Assembly: GCA_937991535.1 (NCBI GenBank)
Contig: CALKHN010000090.1
Coordinates: 57,558-121,557 of the forward strand
Direction of reading: 5' to 3'
DNA length: 64,000 bases
Source: an uncultured Sphingobacteriales bacterium
GTDB lineage: Bacteria; Bacteroidota; Bacteroidia; Chitinophagales; Chitinophagaceae
Shown: positions 1 to 6,891 of the stretch, piece after piece
How the letters are laid out: each line of letters begins with the position of its first letter
Position numbering within the stretch: position 1 is the first letter of the stretch
The notes under the pieces: model-generated
Seen by the model: only the letters and a program-made list of their open reading frames with translations
Databases searched by the model: none
What the model was told of the DNA's origin: nothing
Program-made: the position numbers and the translations under genes

Positions 1-2
1 GT

Positions 3-584
3 TATTATTATGGTGAACTAACTGTAACACTGATCATAGATCCTGTACTTGAGCCAAAGCAACAAGGTGGCGAATATTGTCAGTCGAATATTGAACTTAT
101 TCTAGGAACTTATGATAAAAAAAAGAACAGAGATATTACTAAAACAACTATAAAAAATGAGATAGGTCCAGAAGGTGGCGTGAATTTACTGAACAGTAAA
201 CTTTATAGTAAAACTATAATGAAGGACAAGGGTAATTCATTCCGTAATGAGCGTTTGCTAATTGCATATGAAAAAAAGTATCACCCTGTGAAAAAATGGG
301 TTATTAACCTTGCTGAATTAACTGATGCGAATAGAGATAAAGCGATAAAAGCACCTAAGCTATGGTATTTGAATTTAAAGGGTTTTTACAGAGATCATAC
401 AGAAAAGAAGTACGCTAAAGAAGGCAAGACGCCGCATCAAAAATTTTGCCTATTAGTTACTATGAGGGATCCCAAGGAAAAAGGCACTATTTACAATGAG
501 GTTACCCAGCAATTGGACAGTTTCAACTTTGTTCAAACTGATGTAAAAGTAAGTGAACAGGTAAAAATAAAATTAAAAAGCTAA
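3..584 (+). CDS. C-terminal part of a subtilisin-like (S8) peptidase, anti-phage ATPase/protease type (5' end outside window)
   Basis: The reading frame is open from base 3 to the stop at 582-584, so the gene starts left of the window and only about 193 C-terminal residues are visible. The segment (YYGELTVTLIIDP, then GGEYCQSNIELILGTYDKKK, then GPEGGVNLLN, and near the end FCLLVTMRDPKEKG and YNEVTQQLDSFNF) resembles the post-catalytic beta-rich region of S8 peptidases that are encoded next to AAA ATPases in defence islands (IteS-like). The catalytic Asp/His/Ser triad is not in view, so peptidase identity rests on recalled similarity of this tail, not on active-site residues. A GTG at 180 is an internal codon, not the start. 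It lies in the tmRNA-linked island, 19 bases upstream of a DUF1508 gene. Expected upstream partner: an AAA ATPase. Confidence 0.55.
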   Translation, partial: YYYGELTVTLIIDPVLEPKQQGGEYCQSNIELILGTYDKKKNRDITKTTIKNEIGPEGGVNLLNSKLYSKTIMKDKGNSFRNERLLIAYEKKYHPVKKWVINLAELTDANRDKAIKAPKLWYLNLKGFYRDHTEKKYAKEGKTPHQKFCLLVTMRDPKEKGTIYNEVTQQLDSFNFVQTDVKVSEQVKIKLKS

Positions 585-603
585 ACAATATAAAACAAGA
601 AAT

Positions 604-939
604 ATGCAAAATCCTAAGTTTTCAATTTTCAAGAGTAGTGTGAATAGTCAATACTACTTTAGATTAAGATCGGCTAACGGTGAAATAATTTTAAATGGTG
701 AAGGATACCCAGCAAAACAGTCTTGTATCAATGCAATCGCCTCTGTAAAGTTGAATTCGGCTATTGATGCAAGATATGAACGTAAAGTCAACGGAGCTTC
801 CTTCACATTTAATTTAAAAGCCGCAAATGGTGAAGTAATAGGTAGAAGTGAATCATATACTTCTTCTTACGCCAGGGAAAATGGAATTATTGCTGTTAAA
901 AAGGATGCCCCATATGCACCGACAGAAGATTTATCTTAA
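604..939 (+). CDS. YegP-like DUF1508 family protein
   Basis: A 111-residue protein made of two tandem DUF1508 units. Each has the pattern F-x-I/F-K-S/A then a short strand, RLRSANGEIIL in the first and NLKAANGEVIG in the second, followed by a small helix with SCINAIASVK or ARENGIIAVKKDAP. This duplicated 50-55-residue alpha/beta unit is typical of YegP. The molecular role is unknown in the family. The ATG at 604 follows the preceding stop by 19 bases, so it may be co-transcribed with the peptidase gene. DUF1508 genes are common passengers in genomic islands and near restriction or defence genes. Confidence 0.85.
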   Translation: MQNPKFSIFKSSVNSQYYFRLRSANGEIILNGEGYPAKQSCINAIASVKLNSAIDARYERKVNGASFTFNLKAANGEVIGRSESYTSSYARENGIIAVKKDAPYAPTEDLS

Positions 940-1227
940 AAAACATAGTGATTGAATCTATATTAATAACGTTTAAAAAGGAAAAAAGATAAAAGAAAAA
1001 GAAAACCCAACCTCCTGTTCTAGCAGTTGATTGGGTTATAAGGGAAAAAGCTTGCGACTCTATACTTAAGACTTATCATCTTAAGCCCCTTTAAATTCGT
1101 CTCACAAAGTAATAGTTTATAGTGAACTAAACAAACGTGCCTCGAAATCTCTCCTAGACTGGCATATTGAAAGCTCCAACCTTATAGCCAGTATCTCTCT
1201 GGGGTTTACTATTAAATATTACAAAAA
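940..1227 (+). other. Hairpin-rich leader or possible small RNA region upstream of the ubiquitin-like operon
   Basis: 288 bases without a convincing ORF. Several inverted repeats are visible: AACCCAA at 1004-1010 with TTGGGTT at 1031-1037 (an inner CTG/CAG pairing extends it), CTTAAG at 1065-1070 with CTTAAG at 1080-1085, and CTGGC at 1159-1163 with GCCAG at 1187-1191. A purine-rich stretch precedes the first stem. This could be a structured 5' leader, a small RNA or stacked regulatory sites; no known RNA family was recognised. Confidence 0.35.
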
Positions 1228-1914
1228 ATGTCAAACGAATTAAAAAAAGATGGCCACAATGATGGTCGCAATGCATTGCCTTTCTTCATCGAAGGAAAAG
1301 AATTCAAATCATTTGAACAATACAAGACAGGTAAAGAAATCAAAGAAATTGGTGGATTGCCCAATGATGCTGAACTGTACTTACTTATTGCTGATCCCTG
1401 GAAGGATGAGCCGGTTAACGACGATGATAAAATAGACCTGGCCAGACCGGGAATAGAGCAATTCTTCATAAAGAAAAAGCTGATCTACTTCATCAACGGT
1501 GCCGAGTTTGCATCAAACAAACAGTTCATTAAAGGGTCTTACATCAGGCTTCAAGGTAACATACCTGCAGATGATGAAATTTACCTGAAGGTACCCAAAG
1601 AATGGGAAGATGAACTGATTGAGGAAGATGAATGGGTTGATCTTGCCCGACCAGGTAAAGAGCACTTCGTATCCAAAAAATTTGAAGTTTGCATTATAGT
1701 AAACCTCAAGGAAAAGAAGTGGTTTGCTAAAAAGATATCTTATGTAGAGGTTGTAAAACTGGCATACCCGGATTATGACCCTGAAAAGAAAAGTTATACT
1801 GTTAAGTATACAAACGGTCCGAAACAAAACCCTGAAGGCTCGATGTCTGTTGGGGATATTATTCATGTAAAAAATAAAATGAAGTTCCATGTTTCAGCAA
1901 CTAATAAATCATAG
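1228..1914 (+). CDS. Multiubiquitin (poly-Ubl) domain protein
   Basis: 228 residues that parse into three ubiquitin-like units. Units 1 (about 15-82) and 2 (about 83-150) share a pattern: F-x-I-x-G-x-E/A-F, then a helix, then ELYLLI or EIYLKVP, W-x-DE, and close with DLARPGIEQFF and DLARPGKEHFV. Unit 3 (about 152-228) matches the multiubiquitin domain: VNLKEKKW, a helix with YVEVVKLAYP, YTVKYTNGP, PEGSMSVGDIIHVK and a final FHVSATNKS. The C-terminus ends in Ser with no Gly-Gly, as is usual for this family. It overlaps the E1 gene by 26 bases, which indicates translational coupling and a shared pathway: it is the expected substrate adenylated by that E1. The function of the pathway (conjugation, defence, signalling) is inference. 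Confidence 0.85.
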   Translation: MSNELKKDGHNDGRNALPFFIEGKEFKSFEQYKTGKEIKEIGGLPNDAELYLLIADPWKDEPVNDDDKIDLARPGIEQFFIKKKLIYFINGAEFASNKQFIKGSYIRLQGNIPADDEIYLKVPKEWEDELIEEDEWVDLARPGKEHFVSKKFEVCIIVNLKEKKWFAKKISYVEVVKLAYPDYDPEKKSYTVKYTNGPKQNPEGSMSVGDIIHVKNKMKFHVSATNKS

Positions 1915-3073
1915 TCCTGACCTTCAAAAGCTCAGGAATGACGGGTATGAACTTCAAAAAAATGGTGGATACTTATGTATCCACCACATACCCTATCTCA
2001 ATTCTGCCAAAGAACTTAAGTATGGCAGCCTTGTAACTCAACTTGACACAGATGTAAAAGGCCTAAAAACTGTCAAACCTCATAACCACGTAATTTATTT
2101 TATTGGTGAGGCTCCATGTCATCAAAATGGCACAGCAATGAAAGCGCTGATTAACCAAACTGCTAATTCGAAACTATTGGAAGGGCTTACGGTTAACCAT
2201 ACTTTTTCAAGCAGACCAGCCGATGGGTATTCGGATTATTATCACAAGGTTACTACCTATGTGGAGCTAATTTCTGCACCTGCGAGGTCTGTTAATCCTA
2301 AAGTGACCGCATGTACCTTCAATATCATCCCTGATGAAGAGGAATCTAGCGTTTTTAACTATTATGATACTAATAGCAGCCGGGCTAATATTGAGTTACT
2401 CAATAATAAATTGAAGGGACAAAAAATTGCGATAATCGGTATTGGTGGAACAGGCGGGTATCTACTCGATTTGCTCAGCAAAACGCCAGTGAGTGAAATA
2501 CATATGTTTGACGGCGATAATTTCTTGCAGCATAATTCATTTAGAGCTCCAGGAGCTGCATCTGTTGATTGCTTTGGCGACGACAAAAAATCTAAGGTCA
2601 ATTACTTTGCTGACATCTACTCACATATGCACAAAGGAATCTTTAGGCATTCCTATTATCTCACTGAGGATAACCTGCACGAATTGGATGCGTTCACATT
2701 CGTATTTATTTGTGTTGATAAAAGCAAAGTTCGAAAAATGGTAATTGATTATCTTTTAGCAAAAGGTATTGCCTTTATTGATGTTGGCCTTGGGGTAAAT
2801 GTAATTGATGGTGCGATTACTGGTTTAATTCGTACCACGATGGGAACTCCTCAGAAGTTTGATCACATTGAAAAGAGAATTCCTGGCGATGACGATGACA
2901 ATAATGATTATCATACCAACGTACAGATTGCAGAGTTGAATATGTATAATGCCGTACAAGCTATTATGAAATGGAAGAAGTTTTTGGGCTTCTATCATGA
3001 TACCTTACATGAGCACGACAGTTGTTTTATTATTGACCAATCAAAAATCATCAATGAAGACACTGAAACATGA
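1889..3073 (+). CDS. ThiF/E1-like adenylyltransferase with N-terminal DUF6791-type (possibly E2-like) domain
   Basis: 394 residues. Residues 1-165 form an N-terminal domain with HVIYFIGEAPCHQNG (Cys77), which resembles DUF6791, a domain suggested to be E2/RWD-like. Residues 178-394 are a Rossmann E1 domain: nucleotide loop GIGGTGG at 184-190, acidic D208/D210, the Arg of HNSFR (R219), a K-x-K-V element near 234, and FICVD with Cys275. The family adenylates the C-terminus of a ubiquitin-like or sulfur-carrier protein using ATP. The gene overlaps the poly-Ubl gene by 26 bases and the DUF6527 gene by 20, so the three are almost certainly one translationally coupled unit. Cys77 and Cys275 are candidate thioester residues but neither is proven. 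A fused domain in place of a separate E2 gene is the striking point. Confidence 0.85.
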   Translation: MFQQLINHSPDLQKLRNDGYELQKNGGYLCIHHIPYLNSAKELKYGSLVTQLDTDVKGLKTVKPHNHVIYFIGEAPCHQNGTAMKALINQTANSKLLEGLTVNHTFSSRPADGYSDYYHKVTTYVELISAPARSVNPKVTACTFNIIPDEEESSVFNYYDTNSSRANIELLNNKLKGQKIAIIGIGGTGGYLLDLLSKTPVSEIHMFDGDNFLQHNSFRAPGAASVDCFGDDKKSKVNYFADIYSHMHKGIFRHSYYLTEDNLHELDAFTFVFICVDKSKVRKMVIDYLLAKGIAFIDVGLGVNVIDGAITGLIRTTMGTPQKFDHIEKRIPGDDDDNNDYHTNVQIAELNMYNAVQAIMKWKKFLGFYHDTLHEHDSCFIIDQSKIINEDTET

Positions 3074-3410
3074 ATTTATTGAGTTTGTTCCTGATGTTCT
3101 GGAAGAAGGTGTACTATACATTTCGGTACTACATTGCTCAGCCATACACAAATGTGTGTGTGGCTGTGGCAATGAGGTTGTAACTCCAATTTCGCCGGAT
3201 GACTGGCAACTAAGTTTTAACGGCAAAAGCGTAACGCTAAGACCATCTATTGGAAACTGGAACTTCGATTGCAAATCACATTACTGGATCACAAATAACG
3301 AAATAAGGCATGCATCATCCTGGGAAGAATATCAATCGGAATTCGAAAAGAAAAAGGAAATAAAGCCAAAAAGAAAATGGCTGAGATTAAAAAAACGAAA
3401 AAAGAAATAA
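3054..3410 (+). CDS. DUF6527 family putative zinc-binding protein of the Ubl operon
   Basis: 118 residues starting at the ATG at 3054 (MKTLKHEFIEFVPD). An upstream in-frame ATG at 2997 exists, but it would overlap the E1 gene by 77 bases and adds an unrelated prefix. A probable zinc site is visible: HKCVCGCGNEV (C34, C36, C38) and, 35 residues later, FDCKSHYW (C73, H76). The C-terminus is strongly basic (KKKEIKPKRKWLRLKKRKKK), which suggests nucleic-acid or ribosome contact. DUF6527 proteins recur next to poly-Ubl and ThiF genes, and a role as a ligase-like or substrate-recognition factor is a guess. No JAB deubiquitinase gene follows, which is a gap compared with some related operons. Confidence 0.8.
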   Translation: MKTLKHEFIEFVPDVLEEGVLYISVLHCSAIHKCVCGCGNEVVTPISPDDWQLSFNGKSVTLRPSIGNWNFDCKSHYWITNNEIRHASSWEEYQSEFEKKKEIKPKRKWLRLKKRKKK

Positions 3411-3532
3411 TTTTTATTTTTTTTAAATTCCCTACAAGACTGAATTTAAGATAAAAAAGCTCTTCTCAGGAAATAAGAGTAATGACTAGAGTATGTTAGA
3501 GATTCGGTGAATAGATAAACCTGTTATACGTA

Positions 3533-4687
3533 TCAGCAATAATTAATGTTTCTTTTCTCTTTCTCCTCTTCAATAATCCTTTGCAATTCCTCTTCACTCG
3601 GCAAATTGATTAAATACTTTGAAACAAATACCTGCTGCAGTAAACCCATTGTAGCATACTTCACCAATGCCTCATTTTTGCCGGAACATAAAATAATACC
3701 TATAGGGTTATTGTCACCGGTGGTAAATTCATTGTCTTTATAATAGTTGAGGTACATGTTCATCTGTCCTGCATCCGAATGGTCAAATTCGCCAATTTTC
3801 AAGTCCAGCAATACGTGACATTTCAAAATGCGGTGGTAAAATACCAGGTCAATGCGATAATGCCTATTGTCAAAAGTTATTCGCTTTTGCCTTGCTTCAA
3901 AACAAAAGCCCCGGCCCAATTCAACAAGGAAATTCTGCAGGTTGGTAATAATACTTTCTTCCAGGTCTGATTCGCTGTAGGATGGTTTTTCTTCCAGTCC
4001 CAAAAATTCAAGCATGTACGTATTGCGAAATACATCTTCAGGCATCAGGTCATTTTGGGATATATGCTGTTTCAGCACAGTTTCTTTAACAGCACTCAAT
4101 CCAGTTCTTTCGTAAAGCAGGCTTTCAACAGCCCTTTTTAAGTCTCGTACGCCCCAATTATTTTTGATTGACTGATTCTCGTAAAACCGGCGTTTAGGTT
4201 CTGAATCTGCCTTAAAAAGCTCTATAAAATGAGAAAAACTAAGGTTATTTATTAGAAGGGAAACTTGAATGTTATCTTTGGCATTGTCTCTTATACTTTT
4301 TTCTGATGAATCCAATTCGTCAGACAGTGTCTGACTTATTCTAAACTGCTGTAAATCAATATTTGTTAATTCGGCAGACAGTGCCTGACGAATTTGAGGG
4401 TATAATTGATAAAGCTGACGGAAAAGTTTCAGGTTGGTCTCTCCCATTCCTTTTAAACCATATTTTTTCAGCCGGAGTGCCAGTGTTTCGAGTATCATCT
4501 GCCCATAGGTTGCCCGATCTTCCCCCAACTGTTCATATTCTACTATGTAACTTCCAATTAACCAGTTCCTGAGGGTCATGGCTATATTCACTTGTTTCTG
4601 TGCCTTATTCAGGAAAAAGCTGTTCGTATCCTGAATTGCTGTAGTTAAATTTTCAAATGTTTTCATATTGTGTATATTTTCGGACAC
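3533..4687 (-). CDS. DUF1016/YhcG family PD-(D/E)XK nuclease domain protein
   Basis: 384 residues. The N-terminal DUF1016 region runs to about 200 (RNWLIGSYIVEYEQLGEDRATYG, GMGETNLKLFRQLYQLYPQIRQ), then SFSHFIELFKADSEPKRRFYEN and NNWGVRDLKRAVESLLYERTG. The C-terminal nuclease fold has YRIDLVFYHRILKCHVLLDLK, fitting D-x(n)-D-x-K, followed by QMNMYLNYYKD. The start is GTG at 4687 or the in-frame ATG at 4666 (MKTFENLT); the latter is equally plausible. YhcG-like proteins are frequent in islands and near restriction systems. Two near-palindromic DNA motifs lie inside the coding region and encode the QTLSDEL and QALSAEL segments between the two halves. It reads opposite to the Ubl operon and converges with it. 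Confidence 0.88.
   Translation of the reverse strand: MSENIHNMKTFENLTTAIQDTNSFFLNKAQKQVNIAMTLRNWLIGSYIVEYEQLGEDRATYGQMILETLALRLKKYGLKGMGETNLKLFRQLYQLYPQIRQALSAELTNIDLQQFRISQTLSDELDSSEKSIRDNAKDNIQVSLLINNLSFSHFIELFKADSEPKRRFYENQSIKNNWGVRDLKRAVESLLYERTGLSAVKETVLKQHISQNDLMPEDVFRNTYMLEFLGLEEKPSYSESDLEESIITNLQNFLVELGRGFCFEARQKRITFDNRHYRIDLVFYHRILKCHVLLDLKIGEFDHSDAGQMNMYLNYYKDNEFTTGDNNPIGIILCSGKNEALVKYATMGLLQQVFVSKYLINLPSEEELQRIIEEEKEKRNINYC
4319..4394. repeat. Two palindromic CAGACA/TGTCTG-type motifs inside the DUF1016 gene
   Basis: Motif 1 at 4319-4335 is GTCAGACA, a central G, then TGTCTGAC (8-bp perfect arms). Motif 2 at 4368-4394 has outer arms AATTCG and CGAATT around a near-palindromic core containing CAGACAGTGCCTG. 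They sit about 50 bases apart and encode repeated S/A-E-L segments in a low-conservation linker. A third copy of the same core lies outside the gene at 4828-4852, so the sequence behaves like a small dispersed palindrome that can be tolerated in frame. Confidence 0.6.
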
Positions 4688-5020
4688 AATTAATTAGCTC
4701 TTTTAATTCACCATAAACCATATAAATACGAAAGACCCGCCAATCTTAAGCTGTCAAAAGATTTGCGAGTCTAGTTAAATCTGGTATAAAATGGTTCGAA
4801 AAATGTCCATGCAGGGAAGCGCTTTAGATTTTGCAGACACTGTCTGCAAAATTATGTTGTTCTGAAAATTAGATGGATATGAAATCCCGGAAGCTGTCCG
4901 CAAAATCTGAGGATGGTCCTTGTAAAAGTGCATCTTTTCCGTTGCCATTTTTATATAATTTAAAATTGTTCAGATTAATAATTGGTTCGGCATCGTCGAA
5001 CCAATTCACTAAGCGCTTTC
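4688..5020. other. Island intergenic region rich in inverted repeats
   Basis: No gene is supported in these 333 bases. An imperfect 15-bp inverted repeat (4733-4747 with 4758-4772, two mismatches) lies upstream of the DUF1016 start. A perfect 12-bp-arm palindrome with core CAGACACTGTCTG is at 4828-4852. A perfect 10-bp-arm hairpin (AATTGGTTCG 4980-4989, CGAACCAATT 4997-5006) lies 15 bases past the integrase stop and may act as its 3' end structure, although no T-run follows it. Confidence 0.5.
4828..4852. repeat. Perfect palindrome, 12-bp arms, core CAGACACTGTCTG
   Basis: Left arm ATTTTGCAGACA at 4828-4839, centre C at 4840, right arm TGTCTGCAAAAT at 4841-4852. It shares the CAGACA/TGTCTG core with the two motifs inside the neighbouring DUF1016 gene. 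It is not followed by a T-run, so it does not look like a simple terminator. Confidence 0.7.
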
Positions 5021-6256
5021 CTACGAGTACTTTTTCTGAATTCTTTGTTTTAATACAAGCATGTCTTCGCTAATCTTTAAATCCAGGATTTTTGCATAGT
5101 GCTGTGTTTGTCTAATTGAGGAGTGACCTAGCATTTTGGAAACAGTTTCAATAGGCACACCATTACTTAATGTAACTGTTGTTGCAAATGTGTGCCGTGC
5201 AATATGTGAGGTAAAAGTTTTGTTGATTCCACACATATCTGCGATCTCTTTTAGGTAACCATTCATTTTTTGATTACTTGGAACTGGTAATGGAACATCT
5301 TTATTTATACAAAGCGGATGGTTGGCATATTTCTGAATCAACCTGGCAGCAGAAGGTAATAACGGTATAGCCGATCTTGTATTTGTTTTTTGTCTATTGG
5401 TAACAATCCACAGTTCGCCATCTATCCCTTTACTAATTTCAGAGGCTTTAAGTTTTTTAACATCAACGTATGCCAGTCCTGTAAAGCAACAGAACAAGAA
5501 TACATCACGAACCTGGCTTAACCGGTCAATTTTAAATTGTTTGTTTGCCAATAGCTGAAGTTCCTCTTCGGTTAAGAATACACGATTTACAGGTTTAATT
5601 CTTCCCTTATAGTTTAGGAATGGGTTTCTCACGATCCACCCGTTTGAAAGACATATACGAATGATCTTACCAAAGTTTTTTATGTACTTAAGCGTGGAAT
5701 TGTTGTTACACTTTCTGATGCTCCTCAAATAAAAATCATATTCAGAAATGAAGGCAGGATCAATTTTTTCAATATCAATATCTTTTACGCCATACTTGTA
5801 TTGAAGAAAATTTTGAGTATGCTGCAAAGAGATCTGATATCGTTTGTACGTCAGCGGTGCAAACTCCTTTCCTACCAGGCTTTCAACTTTTAAGTTGTGT
5901 TCCTTAAAAATCTCGATCAACATATAAGTAGTCTCTGATTTTCCAAGCAACTTATTCTTTATAGTTTCAGCCGTGATCTCCTTTTCGTTTTCGTAAAGGT
6001 ATCTGTGAGCTTCATAAGCGTCCGCCTGCAGATTATCAAGGTAAGCGTTAAGGCTTTTAATACTTTCCTTTGTACCAACAGCACGGCCTGCATGACTATT
6101 CCATTTTTCGGGATCCCATTCCCTGTTGGCGGTAACCTCTGAACGCTGGCCATCAACCGTTATTCGGAGGTAAATAGGCGCTGGGCCCGATCTGTAATTT
6201 TTTTGCTTTTTCAGGTAAAAAAGCATGCTAAAATTTGCCTTCATGATTTTACTCAT
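5021..6256 (-). CDS. Tyrosine recombinase/integrase of the island (Bacteroidota type)
   Basis: 411 residues with the usual order for Bacteroidota integrases: arm-binding domain (residues about 8-95, LRITVDGQRSEVTANREWDP), SAM-like core-binding domain (about 115-215) and catalytic domain (about 230-405). Catalytic positions seen: HIARHTFAT (H-x-x-R), LGHSSIRQTQHYAKI with the nucleophilic Tyr. The first Arg position reads FTGLAYVDV, so it is not Arg; many Bacteroidota relatives, including IntDOT, also lack it. The gene starts about 240 bases from the 3' end of the tmRNA gene and reads away from it, the classic layout for an element integrated at ssrA. It probably drives integration and excision of the 1-6.5 kb region plus whatever lies further left. 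Confidence 0.93.
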   Translation of the reverse strand: MSKIMKANFSMLFYLKKQKNYRSGPAPIYLRITVDGQRSEVTANREWDPEKWNSHAGRAVGTKESIKSLNAYLDNLQADAYEAHRYLYENEKEITAETIKNKLLGKSETTYMLIEIFKEHNLKVESLVGKEFAPLTYKRYQISLQHTQNFLQYKYGVKDIDIEKIDPAFISEYDFYLRSIRKCNNNSTLKYIKNFGKIIRICLSNGWIVRNPFLNYKGRIKPVNRVFLTEEELQLLANKQFKIDRLSQVRDVFLFCCFTGLAYVDVKKLKASEISKGIDGELWIVTNRQKTNTRSAIPLLPSAARLIQKYANHPLCINKDVPLPVPSNQKMNGYLKEIADMCGINKTFTSHIARHTFATTVTLSNGVPIETVSKMLGHSSIRQTQHYAKILDLKISEDMLVLKQRIQKKYS

Positions 6257-6298
6257 TTTGGTGAAACAAAATTAGCATTACAGCAGCGGCGAGACAAG

Positions 6299-6394
6299 AT
6301 GTTCAAAAATTGAACATGTTGCAGGTCAGTGAGTTAGGGGCAGTCTGGTGAGTAATGTTGCAACATTGATCCTACTCACCGAATCACTCACCAG
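6299..6394. other. Cluster of inverted repeats between integrase and tmRNA (candidate recombinase binding or control sites)
   Basis: Three nested symmetric elements are visible: ATGTTCAA-AAA-TTGAACAT at 6299-6317, CTGGTGAGT at 6345-6353 paired with ACTCACCAG at 6386-6394, and the perfect palindrome AATGTTGCAACATT at 6354-6367 inside it. GTGAGT/ACTCAC recurs four times. The position between the integrase start and the attachment gene fits arm-type recombinase sites or an autoregulatory operator, but which of these is unknown. Confidence 0.45.
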
Positions 6395-6438
6395 AATTAT
6401 GCGATTATATGCATATTTTGGTGATGTCCTAAAATTAA

Positions 6439-6471
6439 AAAAGCCCGTAAACACAGCGTTTGCGGGCTTTT
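6439..6471 (-). terminator. Rho-independent terminator downstream of tmRNA
   Basis: Arms AAAAGCCCGTAAAC (6439-6452) and GTTTGCGGGCTTTT (6458-6471) with a short ACAGC loop and one mismatch (T against G). On the minus strand it is followed by a run of T, so it would end tmRNA transcription. It lies between the tmRNA 3' end and the integrase gene. Confidence 0.8.
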
Positions 6472-6495
6472 AGCATAATTTGATAAGTGAAAAAG

Positions 6496-6885
6496 TGGAG
6501 CTGCAGGGAGTCGAACCCTGGTCCAAACAAATCCGCCATACGCTTTCTACATGCTTATTTAATGATTAATTGTCGGAGATAAACCGGACATCAACAAACC
6601 CTGCCTACCGGCAGGCAGGCAATCTATCCCTTAGCTGGATGGTCTTATGTTATGATCACAGCCTTTCACAACAGCAACCCGCTTTGTTTTGATGTCGGCG
6701 GCGGGGATTGGTAGCTGGTAAACCTTCCCGGCGGCCCTAATGACTATCTAATCACTGATTAGGCAGCCATGGCATACTGAGTATTGCCATTTGAATTGTT
6801 GAATATTCAGATTAAGGTGCTAATTATCCAACGCACCGCATGCTTACACGTACAAAGAACTTTGCTGTCAAAACCGGTCAGCCCC
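6496..6885 (-). ncRNA. ssrA: Transfer-messenger RNA (tmRNA)
   Basis: The 5' end GGGGCTGACCGG (6885 downward) pairs with the 3' end CAGCTCC before A at 6496, giving a 7-bp acceptor stem with one G-U pair. The T-arm CAGGGTTCGACTCCCTG lies at the 3' end. The CCA tail is not encoded (CTT follows). A tag reading frame on the minus strand from 6788 to 6759 reads GNTQYAMAA then TAA, matching the G...YAxAA form of Bacteroidota tags. tmRNA with SmpB rescues stalled ribosomes and marks the product for proteolysis. The 3' end is also the integration site of the adjoining island. A CCTGCC-TACC-GGCAGG palindrome at 6600-6615 lies within a pseudoknot region. Confidence 0.95.
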
Positions 6886-6891
6886 GGAACA

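Noticed and set aside
180..584. Separate 134-residue gene starting at GTG 180
   Set aside because: The frame is open without stop back to base 3 and the upstream residues continue the same domain, so this is an internal codon of a larger gene.
940..1227. Retron or DRT-type non-coding RNA
   Set aside because: No reverse transcriptase gene is present next to it in the window.
1212..1469. Minus-strand ORF over the poly-Ubl gene
   Set aside because: It is a mirror of the coding strand with no domain or neighbours.
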